From the NCBI GenBank assembly GCA_020852155.1, contig JADZBJ010000441.1:1-29311 (forward strand): DNA of 29,311 bases, read 5' to 3'. The notes under the pieces were generated by a model. It saw nothing but the letters and a program-made list of their open reading frames with translations. It did not search any database and was not told where the DNA came from. The translations under genes were made by a program, and so were the position numbers. Positions 1 to 8,139 of this stretch are shown here, one piece after another (position 1 is the first letter of the stretch; each line of letters starts with the position of its first letter). The stretch is from Saprospiraceae bacterium. Lineage in GTDB: Bacteria > Bacteroidota > Bacteroidia > Chitinophagales > Saprospiraceae.

Positions 1-121
1 GACTGAAGTCATGGGTTGATGAGTCAGACCCGGCGTGTGGCCCAGGACTGAAGTCATGGGTTGATGAGTCAGACCCGGCGTGTGGCCCAGGACTGAAGTC
101 ATGGGTTGATGAGACAGACCC
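1..121. repeat. Tandem 45-bp repeat with internal palindromes (REP-like)
   Basis: Two identical 45-bp units (1-45 and 46-90) are followed by a third copy that matches for about 30 bases with one mismatch (base 114) and then diverges after 121. The junction between units folds as CCCA-G-GACT-GA-AGTC-A-TGGG (41-60 and 86-105), an imperfect hairpin. A second small hairpin, GGGTTGA...TCAGACCC, lies inside each unit. The first copy is cut by the window edge, so the array may continue to the left. It lies downstream of the efflux adaptor gene and no convincing ORF crosses it. Organisation resembles repetitive extragenic palindromes, but no family can be assigned. Confidence 0.85.
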
Positions 122-142
122 ATAGCAGGATTGCGACATTAG

Positions 143-162
143 CCCACGACTTTAGTCGTGGG
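143..162. repeat. Perfect hairpin CCCACGAC-TTTA-GTCGTGGG
   Basis: An 8-bp perfect stem around a TTTA loop. It has the same plan as the hairpins in the adjacent 45-bp array (CCCA..GAC..GTC..TGGG) but with fully paired arms, so it looks like a better-preserved member of the same element. No T-tract follows on either strand, so a role as intrinsic terminator for the adaptor gene ending at 281 is unlikely. Confidence 0.75.
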
Positions 163-280
163 TCATGGGATGTAATATGACGCGACGTATGATGTAACGG
201 GTAGTGTGGACATCTATTGGAAACGAGGTTTGGGCGAATCGCGATGTGTTTTATTTTTATTTCGTAGAGACTGCCCCGCC

Positions 281-1375
281 TCAATTCTTCAACTGGACAG
301 CCTCTACGACTTTCACCCGGACGCCATCCTGCAGGTTCATTTGTCCTGAAACAACCACCTGGTCGCCAAGTTTAAGTCCTGATTTAACCTCCACCTGCTC
401 GCCCTGAATAGCGCCAACGTCAATTTTTCGTTGTACGGCGACCGTGTCGGTTTCGAGGAGGAATACTTTGGCGTCTTGCAAACTGCCTGCAATGGCTTTG
501 CGCGGTATTGTGAGCACGTTGCGTTGCTCCGGGAAGTGAAACCTCGCACGAGCGTGCATACCGCCCCGCAAAGGTGTTTTGGCCGGATTGGCAACTTCTA
601 TTTCCACATCGTATGAGAATGCATTGTCGGCACGCAGTCCAATATTGGTGACTTTTCCGGTAATCGCGGCATCGGGATAGACGTCGGCTTTGACTTCAAC
701 CGGCTGACCTTTAACGACCTGAAGCACGTCACGTTCGGTGACTTTGACCATCAGGAAAAGTTTTTCGAGATTGGTCATTTGGCCAATTTGAATGCCGGGG
801 CCGATCACGCTGCCTCGTTCAATGAAACGAAGTCCGAGCGTGCCGGTCATTGGCGCCTTGATGCTGGTGTTGGAAATTTGCTTTTTCAAGCCTTTTTCTT
901 TCGCTTCGGCAGCGAAAATGCCCAATTCCAGGTCTTCTATTTTGTTGCGCGGCGCGGCTTCGCCTTCGATCAGGTTTTCAACCCGCTCGCGGTCTTTACG
1001 CAGTTTGGCGAGGTTGGCTTGAGTGGCTTCGAGTTCGATGCGCAGCAGTTCGTCATCCACTTTGGCTATGATTTCGCCTTCTTTTACCCATTCTCCCTTG
1101 TTTTTAAAAATGTCAATGACCCTGCCGGCTGTTTCAGAAATGACGAACATTTCCTTGGCGGGCAGAAAAATGCCATCTGCTTCCAGTTCCTGGCGCATGG
1201 GGGCCGTTTGTACAGTAGCGACACCGACCGGCACGAATGTGCGGCCGACCTTCGATAATTCCGCTTCGTCGGTTAATTGACGATGATTTGACCATAGTTT
1301 CCAGACAACCAATAGTACAACGATCAGCAACAGCAAACGGAGTAAGATTTTCTTTTGCAAAACCCAAAGTTGCAT
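281..1375 (-). CDS. Periplasmic adaptor subunit of an efflux pump (membrane fusion protein, HlyD/AcrA type)
   Basis: A 364-residue protein expected to bridge an inner-membrane transporter and an outer-membrane channel. Residues 8-27 are a hydrophobic anchor. A lipoyl/barrel-sandwich half (ETAGRVIDIFKNKGEWVKEG) leads to an alpha-helical hairpin at about 110-170 rich in Glu/Lys. The second lipoyl half is marked by SIKAPMTGTLG, followed by the beta-barrel and a C-terminal membrane-proximal region (LKLGDQVVVSGQMNLQDGVRVKV). Length and order fit RND-type adaptors of the MexA/AcrA family. The RND pump and TolC-like channel usually encoded next to it are not in the window; the sequence downstream is the repeat array, so a pump gene could still lie beyond the left edge. 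Substrate cannot be told. It is divergent from the giant cargo gene. Confidence 0.9.
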   Translation of the reverse strand: MQLWVLQKKILLRLLLLIVVLLVVWKLWSNHRQLTDEAELSKVGRTFVPVGVATVQTAPMRQELEADGIFLPAKEMFVISETAGRVIDIFKNKGEWVKEGEIIAKVDDELLRIELEATQANLAKLRKDRERVENLIEGEAAPRNKIEDLELGIFAAEAKEKGLKKQISNTSIKAPMTGTLGLRFIERGSVIGPGIQIGQMTNLEKLFLMVKVTERDVLQVVKGQPVEVKADVYPDAAITGKVTNIGLRADNAFSYDVEIEVANPAKTPLRGGMHARARFHFPEQRNVLTIPRKAIAGSLQDAKVFLLETDTVAVQRKIDVGAIQGEQVEVKSGLKLGDQVVVSGQMNLQDGVRVKVVEAVQLKN

Positions 1376-1389
1376 TTGAGCAACGCCGG

Positions 1390-1397
1390 CAAAAATA
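1390..1397 (-). promoter_or_regulatory. Candidate -7 box TATTTTTG of the adaptor gene
   Basis: On the minus strand TATTTTTG matches the Bacteroidota TAnnTTTG box 15 bases upstream of the adaptor ATG. A TTTTG lies 24 bases upstream of the box, slightly farther than usual for the -33 element, so the call is tentative. Confidence 0.3.
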
Positions 1398-1559
1398 ACA
1401 GGCTGAGGTGGTAAGCTTCTACAAAATAGCCGTTATTGTTAAGCAAACCCCACGTGCGCGCCTTGATGCTTACATTTGCAAGGCCCTCCTTTCTCTGGTC
1501 ATCATTACCGCTATTTCATTTTTGCTTCAAGTGGCATATTTTTTAGAACTTGTTCGGGT

Positions 1560-1567
1560 TACTTTTG
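1560..1567 (+). promoter_or_regulatory. Candidate -7 box TACTTTTG of the giant cargo gene
   Basis: TACTTTTG is an exact TAnnTTTG match 62 bases before the ATG at 1630. No TTTG is present at the usual -33 distance, so the evidence is one half-site only. The rest of the 254-bp divergent spacer (1376-1629) holds nothing else recognisable. Confidence 0.35.
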
Positions 1568-1629
1568 AACCTGAAACGACATTAAGAAGCATTTGAAATT
1601 CATCTGAAATTCTATTCAACCTGCATATT

Positions 1630-4600
1630 ATGCTATCCAGAATCACCCTGATTACCTTATTCCTGCTGCTCGCTCTTTACGGGCAAGCGCAATTGATGGA
1701 TTCCATCGTTTTCACCACCTACAATGTACAAGTCAGCAATTTGCCTTCTGGCGTCGCTTATGACCCCGGCGGGCCATTTAATAGTTACGGCACGAATGAA
1801 AGTTCAGGCCTGCTGCTGAATGTTAGTTGCGCCACATCTATCACTGTATCTGTACAGGAATACAGTGTGGAAACATGCTGCGACAACCTGCAATTTTTTG
1901 ATGGCCCTGACATCAATGCGACTTATCTGGGCTCGGCGTCGTTCCAATCGCTGCCATTTACAGTAAGTTCCACTTCGGGCACTCTTTTTATTCGATGGTA
2001 CTCCGACGGTTCGGTAGCGTATAACGGTTTCAGGCTAACCTGGGCCAGCACGGTTGTACCTGCCGACCCGCCTGTGGCCAATATTCTGGTGGATGACGAC
2101 AATCTGGCTTTATCGCAAAATGCGCACTTTATGGCCGATAGCGGCCCCAGCATTATTCAATGGTCGTGGAATTTCGGCGACGGCACAACAGCCAACACAG
2201 CCACCGCAACCCACACATGGACACAATCGGGCAATTACCCTGTTTCATTGATCGTCACGAATTGCGAAGGCTTATCGGATACAACCACGCGCAATATCAC
2301 CGTGCAGACAGCGCCAACGACTGTCGTTAGTCCAACTTCGCTCCAACTGGATGCCGGATGCGGCGATACAGCCAGGGCTACTGTTACCCTAACCAATACC
2401 GGCGCCGGCGATTTGATCTTCACCGGAAGCGCCAGTTTTGAAGGCAAAAAGAAAGTTCTCCTGTATAGTTATTATGCGAATCAGGCATCCCTGACGGGCA
2501 TTTCCAACCTACTCAGCCTTTATCCGAATGATTATGAAGTAACCGTGGCTTATTTTACTGATCAGGTTAATGCTCAGCTGTTGCTGGACCACCATGACAT
2601 CGTGGTTTTCCCGACGCTGGATTTTACCGACCCCTGGGTATTGATGCCTTATGCCAGTCAGATGCAGCAATTCGTAGCAGAAGGCGGCTCGATTGTGCAT
2701 TGTGGCCAGTATAATTACAATACAGCCATGTCGGCGTTCGGCTTTTTCCCGAATACGAATGTGTCTTCCTACGAATTTACCAATCCGACCATTCCTGTTA
2801 CAAGTGGCCACCCCATTACAGCCGGATTGCCTTCGAATATGGTATTTCCGCCCTATGCCGGAGGTATTGCGGTCGGCGAGCCGAACTATGTCAGCCTGGC
2901 CGATTATCAGAATTATTCTTTTCTCGGTTATTTGAATCTCCCGAAAGGCAATGTCGTTTACTTAGGCAGTGGTTTTCAAAATTTCAACCTGAATTTAGTC
3001 AATTTACTGCGCCATACGCTGGATTGGTGTGGTAAAAAAGAAGAATTCGAGATCAATCCGCTCACGGGAATCATTCATCCCGGCGAATCGCAGGATGTTC
3101 AGTTGGTTATTCCAACATTCGGCCTCACACCCGGCAACTATGCAGGCACATTGACGATTAACACCAATAACCCGGCTCAGGCCTCTGTTAATGTACCGTT
3201 CGAACTGCACCTGACCGGACAAGCCCAATTATTGGTCACGCCTTCCGTAGCAAACTTTGACTCCATCATGCAGTTTACTACAGATACAATCGGCCTGACC
3301 TTGATGAATATCGGCTGCGATACGCTATTTATTACCGATATTTCAAGCACAAACCCGGCATTTGTCATTGGGGTTGATTCGTTTGTTATTGCGCCTTATG
3401 CCAATACATCATTGGGCGTATTATTTCAACCACAGGATACCGGCGCGTACAATGGTCAAATCGTATTTCAGACCAACACCGGCATGCTACAAACCACCGC
3501 GACGGGCTATGCTTTTGGCGCGCCTGTTTTATCTTTAAACCCTGACAGTATTGGCGTGACGATAGACTGCGGCGACTCAACCAGCGTCGAAGTCGTAGTG
3601 AGCAATACAGGCCTCGGCACACTGTCCGGCAACCTGTCCGGCACAAACGTTGGTATTGGCGACACCATTGATGTTATCGTATTGAACTTCCTGGCTTATA
3701 ACTGGGGAGGAACTACCGTTTCGTACAATATGCAAAACTGGATAGCGTACCGTTATCCCGACGTCCCGACGAGGGTTTTCAATTTCAGCGGCTCTACTGT
3801 TGATGAACTGAAAAACACCCTGCAAACGATGGATGTAGCGCTCATTCCATTTGCTGTCAATAATGGTTATATGAATCCAATTGAAGTCGGGCAGGCGCTG
3901 AAAACATTCATGAATAACGGAGGCAGCCTGATTCTTTCCGGAACGACATTTTCAGAGTTTTTTACCCAACTGGGTTTAAGCAGTTCCAGCGGCAACTATG
4001 TTTCCAACTGGTTAGCCGGACAAATCGTAGATCCAAGTCATCCATTGTTGCAAAATATCTCATTTGCTACGACGCCTTATGACAACATGATCAGTCAGCA
4101 GTTTAACGACCCTGAAATGATTGATGTCATGACCATTACACCGGATATTTTCCGTTCTGCGATCAGTTATAAACCATTTGGTAATGGCAAAATGATCTAC
4201 CTGGGGTATGAATATTACTATGAATATCCTGATGTCGTTCAGTTACTGGGCAATTCACTGCGCTGGAACAGCAAAAACGCCTCCGTTACGGCCTCTGTTG
4301 ATTCCTTTAACTTGCAACCCGGCGAAAGCCAAACAATAACCCTCAAGATTAAAGGGCAAGAACTGAATGCCGGTATTTATACCACTAATATTTACCTGAA
4401 CAGTAACGACCCCGCCCACCCGCAAATAACCCTGCCCGTTACTATTAATATCGCTGGTCTCGCTCAATTGGGCACTACTTCCAATACCACAAATTTTGGC
4501 CTGATACAGCAATTCGCTCCGCAAACCCGCAGCATTCCCCTTGAAAATATGGGATGCGACACCTTGTTCATCACCGGAGTCAACGCCAGCAGCAACGACC

Positions 4601-6642
4601 TCAGCCTCACGTCCAACCCTGCATACGTATTACCCGGACATACGCTTGACTTGAACCTGCACCTGACGGCGACTTTGCCTGGAGGCTTCTCCGGCACCGT
4701 GATCGTCAATACCAATGCCGGCGACTTTACCATCACGGTCAATGCAGTCGTCATCGGCGCGCCTGTGGCTGCGGTCAATCCAGCAGCCATGACACAACAA
4801 TTAGGTTGTCAGGAAACGACGCAACAGCCATTTTCACTACAAAACAGCGGCTTGAGCAGCCTGACGTATCGTACAGGTTATGCCAGCAGTACCAAAAAAG
4901 CGCTGCTGATGACCTTTGGCGCAGAGCAACCCCGCACAGGCACCATGAAATCTTACCTGTCGAATGAACTGCCGGATTTGAATATTACTGAAATGAGTCA
5001 GGCGGACGCGCAGGTTTTGTCCGATTCACTGACCAATGCCGACCTGCTGATTATTCCGCCGCTTTCGAATATTGACCCTGCTCAGATTGATGTCTTTGAC
5101 GAATTCGGAACAGTTATTCAGCAATTCCTGAACAAAGGAAAATCTATTATTATCACAGGTGTTTCCAACACAGACCCGGTACTCCGTATGGGACTGTTTT
5201 CTTCCGGCTTTTCAACCGATATAGCTTACAATCCGGTTATTACGCGAAAAATCGGCAGCCACCCACTCACTGAAGGTCTGAACAAACAATTTCTAGCAGG
5301 CCCTGAATACATTGGCGGTTTGAATTTCATTCCGGCTGACGGGTTTATTAAAATCTGGGAATCCGCCAACGGCAGCACGTATCTGGGTTATCGAATCATG
5401 GGTAACGGCACCGTGACGTATTTAGGAGCCAGCTTTAACTCCATCACCCAGGAGGTTAATACGCTTTTGTCCAACGCCTGCCAGTGGTCATTCAACCCCG
5501 TTCCGCCCGGCGTTATCCTGGATGAACTGACCGGCGCTGTTGCCATTGGTAATACGACCAATATCAACGTTGACTTTAGCAGTGATGACCTGCCCGGCGG
5601 GCAATATCCGGGTTTCATTCGCCTGCGCACCAACGATCCGTTGCATCCGGCACTGCAATTGCCCGTTACTGTAAATGTGTCACAAGCGCCTTGCGCTGAC
5701 TTTTCATTCACTACCAATGCTTGCGGTGGCACCGTAGAATTCGCTGACGAAAGTTTAAATGGCGTTTTCTCCTGGTACTGGCAGTTTGGCGACGGGTTCG
5801 ACGCATTCAGCATCAGCCCTACCCACAACTATGCCGCAGCAGGCACTTACGAAGTTACGCTGATCGCCTGCAACGGAAACGGATGCGACACCATCGTACA
5901 AACAATACAGGTGAATGGGACGCTCGGACCGATTGCCGCGGCTTGTACGCCACAGGTCAGCAATTCTATTTGTTGCGAAACCGGCATTTACAATGTGACC
6001 TTCAACTCGTTGGAAAATTTTTCTTCCGGCGCATCCGAAGGGTATAAAGACAACAGTTGTTCGATAGGCACAGAGGTAGTAGCCGGGTCGGCATATTCGC
6101 TGTTGGTCCAAACCGGAAACTCCATTCAAGAATACGTGCGTGTCTGGATTGACTACAATAACAATGGCTCCTTTTCAACCAATGAACTGGTGCTGACGGA
6201 CATTAATTACCTGACGCACAACACTACGGTTCAAATTCCGGCAACAGCCGTAAAAAACACATCGTTGCGTATGCGCGTCATATCTGAAGCCTATAATTAT
6301 TCTCCACCGGGCGCATGTTCGACACCCAACAATGGTCAGATTGAGGATTATTATATCGTCATTAAAAACAATAGCAGCGCCAGTGATTTAACTGAAACCC
6401 AATATTTTAAAATGTACCCCAACCCTTCATTCGGGGACGTTTGGCTGGATATTCAGGAAGACATAGATGGTGATGTTTCGATCAATATTTTTGATGAAAC
6501 AGGTCGTCTGGTTCATGAAAGTAAAATCGAAGACCAAAACACCAAAGCCGTTCAATTGCCCAACTTGCCTGTCGGAACATATTTGGTGCGCATACAAACC
6601 AGTGAATGGACGCGTACCGAAAAACTCATCCGTATGGATTAG
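1630..6642 (+). CDS. Giant T9SS-secreted multidomain protein (CUB, PKD, GATase-like modules, GEVED, sorting domain)
   Basis: A 1670-residue protein with signal peptide MLSRITLITLFLLLALYGQAQ. Order by approximate residue: CUB-like domain 61-140; PKD domain 150-225 (WSWNFGDGT...HTWTQSGNYPVSLIVTN); then three rounds of an alpha/beta module resembling class I glutamine-amidotransferase/ThuA-like folds (about 274-468, 678-877 and 1090-1284) alternating with ASH/choice-of-anchor beta-sandwich domains (INTNNPAQASVNVPF, LNSNDPAHPQITLPV, LRTNDPLHPALQLPV); second PKD 1355-1427; GEVED domain 1502-1579 (VWIDYNNNGSFS...GQIEDYYIV); T9SS type A sorting domain 1595-1670 (MYPNPS...LPVGTYLVRIQT). It is probably exported, then released or anchored at the surface by T9SS. 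The modules begin with KKVLLYS or KKALLMT and contain EGGSIVHCG, NGGSLILSG or KGKSIIITG; no intact catalytic triad is evident. CUB and PKD domains suggest adhesion or glycan/protein binding, which is inference. Monocistronic. Confidence 0.88.
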   Translation: MLSRITLITLFLLLALYGQAQLMDSIVFTTYNVQVSNLPSGVAYDPGGPFNSYGTNESSGLLLNVSCATSITVSVQEYSVETCCDNLQFFDGPDINATYLGSASFQSLPFTVSSTSGTLFIRWYSDGSVAYNGFRLTWASTVVPADPPVANILVDDDNLALSQNAHFMADSGPSIIQWSWNFGDGTTANTATATHTWTQSGNYPVSLIVTNCEGLSDTTTRNITVQTAPTTVVSPTSLQLDAGCGDTARATVTLTNTGAGDLIFTGSASFEGKKKVLLYSYYANQASLTGISNLLSLYPNDYEVTVAYFTDQVNAQLLLDHHDIVVFPTLDFTDPWVLMPYASQMQQFVAEGGSIVHCGQYNYNTAMSAFGFFPNTNVSSYEFTNPTIPVTSGHPITAGLPSNMVFPPYAGGIAVGEPNYVSLADYQNYSFLGYLNLPKGNVVYLGSGFQNFNLNLVNLLRHTLDWCGKKEEFEINPLTGIIHPGESQDVQLVIPTFGLTPGNYAGTLTINTNNPAQASVNVPFELHLTGQAQLLVTPSVANFDSIMQFTTDTIGLTLMNIGCDTLFITDISSTNPAFVIGVDSFVIAPYANTSLGVLFQPQDTGAYNGQIVFQTNTGMLQTTATGYAFGAPVLSLNPDSIGVTIDCGDSTSVEVVVSNTGLGTLSGNLSGTNVGIGDTIDVIVLNFLAYNWGGTTVSYNMQNWIAYRYPDVPTRVFNFSGSTVDELKNTLQTMDVALIPFAVNNGYMNPIEVGQALKTFMNNGGSLILSGTTFSEFFTQLGLSSSSGNYVSNWLAGQIVDPSHPLLQNISFATTPYDNMISQQFNDPEMIDVMTITPDIFRSAISYKPFGNGKMIYLGYEYYYEYPDVVQLLGNSLRWNSKNASVTASVDSFNLQPGESQTITLKIKGQELNAGIYTTNIYLNSNDPAHPQITLPVTINIAGLAQLGTTSNTTNFGLIQQFAPQTRSIPLENMGCDTLFITGVNASSNDLSLTSNPAYVLPGHTLDLNLHLTATLPGGFSGTVIVNTNAGDFTITVNAVVIGAPVAAVNPAAMTQQLGCQETTQQPFSLQNSGLSSLTYRTGYASSTKKALLMTFGAEQPRTGTMKSYLSNELPDLNITEMSQADAQVLSDSLTNADLLIIPPLSNIDPAQIDVFDEFGTVIQQFLNKGKSIIITGVSNTDPVLRMGLFSSGFSTDIAYNPVITRKIGSHPLTEGLNKQFLAGPEYIGGLNFIPADGFIKIWESANGSTYLGYRIMGNGTVTYLGASFNSITQEVNTLLSNACQWSFNPVPPGVILDELTGAVAIGNTTNINVDFSSDDLPGGQYPGFIRLRTNDPLHPALQLPVTVNVSQAPCADFSFTTNACGGTVEFADESLNGVFSWYWQFGDGFDAFSISPTHNYAAAGTYEVTLIACNGNGCDTIVQTIQVNGTLGPIAAACTPQVSNSICCETGIYNVTFNSLENFSSGASEGYKDNSCSIGTEVVAGSAYSLLVQTGNSIQEYVRVWIDYNNNGSFSTNELVLTDINYLTHNTTVQIPATAVKNTSLRMRVISEAYNYSPPGACSTPNNGQIEDYYIVIKNNSSASDLTETQYFKMYPNPSFGDVWLDIQEDIDGDVSINIFDETGRLVHESKIEDQNTKAVQLPNLPVGTYLVRIQTSEWTRTEKLIRMD

Positions 6643-6676
6643 AGGAACGGCAGCGATCGAAAATAACCACTAAAAT

Positions 6677-6722
6677 GCAAAAGGCGCTAATCTTTAAATT
6701 GTAAAGAATTAGCGCCTTTTGC
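6677..6722. terminator. Bidirectional intrinsic terminator
   Basis: A 15-bp perfect stem, GCAAAAGGCGCTAAT (6677-6691) with ATTAGCGCCTTTTGC (6708-6722). It continues inwards through CTTTA/TAAAG with one bulged A and an AATTG loop. A-runs on one arm and T-runs on the other let it work for the cargo gene (+, ends 6642) and for mreD (-, ends 6741). Confidence 0.85.
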
Positions 6723-6740
6723 GTCTTTCGCGGTTCGTTC

Positions 6741-7262
6741 TTATTTTTTCGGATTGAACAAAATCGCGTAGAGAATCGTCACACCAAAAGAAAGCACCCA
6801 GGCGGAGATGGTCTTCAGCGTAATGGTGGAGAGATAAACAAACGTGAAAGCCTCGACTGAAAAATACCAGAACAAGTGCAAAACCAGCAAACCAGCCGCG
6901 CCTTGAAGGAACGTTGGCCAGGAAACATGCGCTGGTGAAAAAATGAGTTCCTTGGCCGTAAAACCGCCTTTAGGTGCAAAGGCAAGTATAACCCAGGGAC
7001 GAATAAATCCTGTAAAAGCACCAGCGCTGGCGTGCAAGCCGGGCGTTCCGTAAAAGAAATCAACCATAAAGCCAGCCAGACACCCCAAAGCGACCAGATA
7101 AGGCACCGCCATTTGAAGCGGCAACAACAGGATAAAGATCGGCCACAAAATAATATTGAAATATGCACCGACTTTCACTGCAATGGCCTGGAACAGGAAG
7201 CCTTGAGCAGCGACCAGCCCGATAAAGCGCCAGATATGGGAAAACACGTTATTCATGGGCAA
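6741..7262 (-). CDS. mreD: Rod shape-determining membrane protein MreD
   Basis: A 173-residue, very hydrophobic protein with about five or six membrane segments (for example FIGLVAAQGFLFQAIAV, IILWPIFILLLPL, LVALGCLAGFMVDFFYG and ISAWVLSFGVTILYAILF). Size, the GFMVDFFYGTPGLHASAGAFTG segment and position after mreC identify MreD, the membrane part of the elongasome that links MreB/MreC to peptidoglycan synthesis. Its start overlaps the end of mreC by 14 bases, consistent with translational coupling. Sequence alone would be a weak basis because MreD is poorly conserved; context makes the call firm. The penicillin-binding protein 2 and RodA genes often found next are absent: the operon ends at the terminator. 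Confidence 0.88.
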   Translation of the reverse strand: MPMNNVFSHIWRFIGLVAAQGFLFQAIAVKVGAYFNIILWPIFILLLPLQMAVPYLVALGCLAGFMVDFFYGTPGLHASAGAFTGFIRPWVILAFAPKGGFTAKELIFSPAHVSWPTFLQGAAGLLVLHLFWYFSVEAFTFVYLSTITLKTISAWVLSFGVTILYAILFNPKK

Positions 7263-8130
7263 CGCGCTGTTGCAGGCTGTCTATCTGTGATTTAAAAAGG
7301 TTGCTGACCACATACACATCACCCGCCGTTGACAAGTCCTGACTAAGGCGAACCTTCATTTGCAGAAAGTATGGATTTTCGTCGTCCTGCACAGGTTCGG
7401 TTTCTACTTTCCCCACCGGAATGCCTTTGGGGAAAATTTGAGAAAGTCCGCTGGTTTCGACCAGGTCGCCTGGTTTGATTTGAAAGTGCTTGGGGATAAA
7501 GCGCAACGTCATGACCGAAGGATCGCCGCCTTCCCAGACCAGTGATCCGAAGGCGTTGCCGTACTTGGGCAGACTCACGGAAACTTTTGTCTGGCGGTGC
7601 AGCACCGACATCACCATCGAAAACTCGTCATCTACGTGGCGCAAAATTCCGATGATACCACTGGCTGTTACGACGCCCAAATTCGGGCTTAACCCGTCTT
7701 TTGAGCCTTTGTTAATCATAATCCAGTTGGCCGAACCGCTGATATTATTCGCGATTACTTTGGCTGCGATGAATTCGTATTGAGGCCGGATGTGCTTTCT
7801 GCGGACAGACTCCACACATACACTTGTCTCATAATTAACGGTGTAAAAAGTATCGCGGTAAGGCACTTGCACCATTCTGGCATTGGCCAGTTGCGTCAAC
7901 AAAACCGCATTTTCAGCCGTCAGGCTGTCAACCCGTGCCCTCAAACCGACATAATCGGAAAGATTCTGACGGTTTTCATTGATATCGCCTGCTACCAGGC
8001 CGGCACTATGCCCCCAAATAGAATTCTGGCGTTCATTGTACTGGACAATGACGTAAAAGCAAAATGCTTCCAGCAGTACGAATGACACAAAGCCGCCATT
8101 GCGCAGAATCAGTTGGAGGAGGGTCAGCAC
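7249..8130 (-). CDS. mreC: Rod shape-determining protein MreC
   Basis: A 293-residue bitopic periplasmic protein of the elongasome. It has one N-terminal membrane segment (about residues 8-30, GGFVSFVLLEAFCFYVIVQY), a helical/coiled-coil stretch (about 45-85, NLSDYVGLRARVDSLTAENAVLLTQLANA) and the MreC beta domain (AKVIANNISGSANWIMINKGSKDGLSPNLGVVTASGIIGIL, then DLVETSGLSQIFPKGIPVGKV). Length is usual for the family. It lies 9 bases downstream of mreB and overlaps mreD, so the three form one transcription unit, probably driven from the promoter upstream of mreB. Confidence 0.94.
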   Translation of the reverse strand: MLTLLQLILRNGGFVSFVLLEAFCFYVIVQYNERQNSIWGHSAGLVAGDINENRQNLSDYVGLRARVDSLTAENAVLLTQLANARMVQVPYRDTFYTVNYETSVCVESVRRKHIRPQYEFIAAKVIANNISGSANWIMINKGSKDGLSPNLGVVTASGIIGILRHVDDEFSMVMSVLHRQTKVSVSLPKYGNAFGSLVWEGGDPSVMTLRFIPKHFQIKPGDLVETSGLSQIFPKGIPVGKVETEPVQDDENPYFLQMKVRLSQDLSTAGDVYVVSNLFKSQIDSLQQRVAHE

Positions 8131-8139
8131 AGAGTCGGA

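Noticed and set aside
143..162. Hairpin as terminator of the efflux adaptor gene
   Set aside because: No T-run after the stem on the minus strand, and its sequence repeats the design of the neighbouring array.
1408..1596. 62-codon plus-strand ORF with a hydrophobic middle, upstream of the cargo gene
   Set aside because: GTG start, no family features, and it overlaps the candidate promoter box; the region is the divergent promoter spacer.
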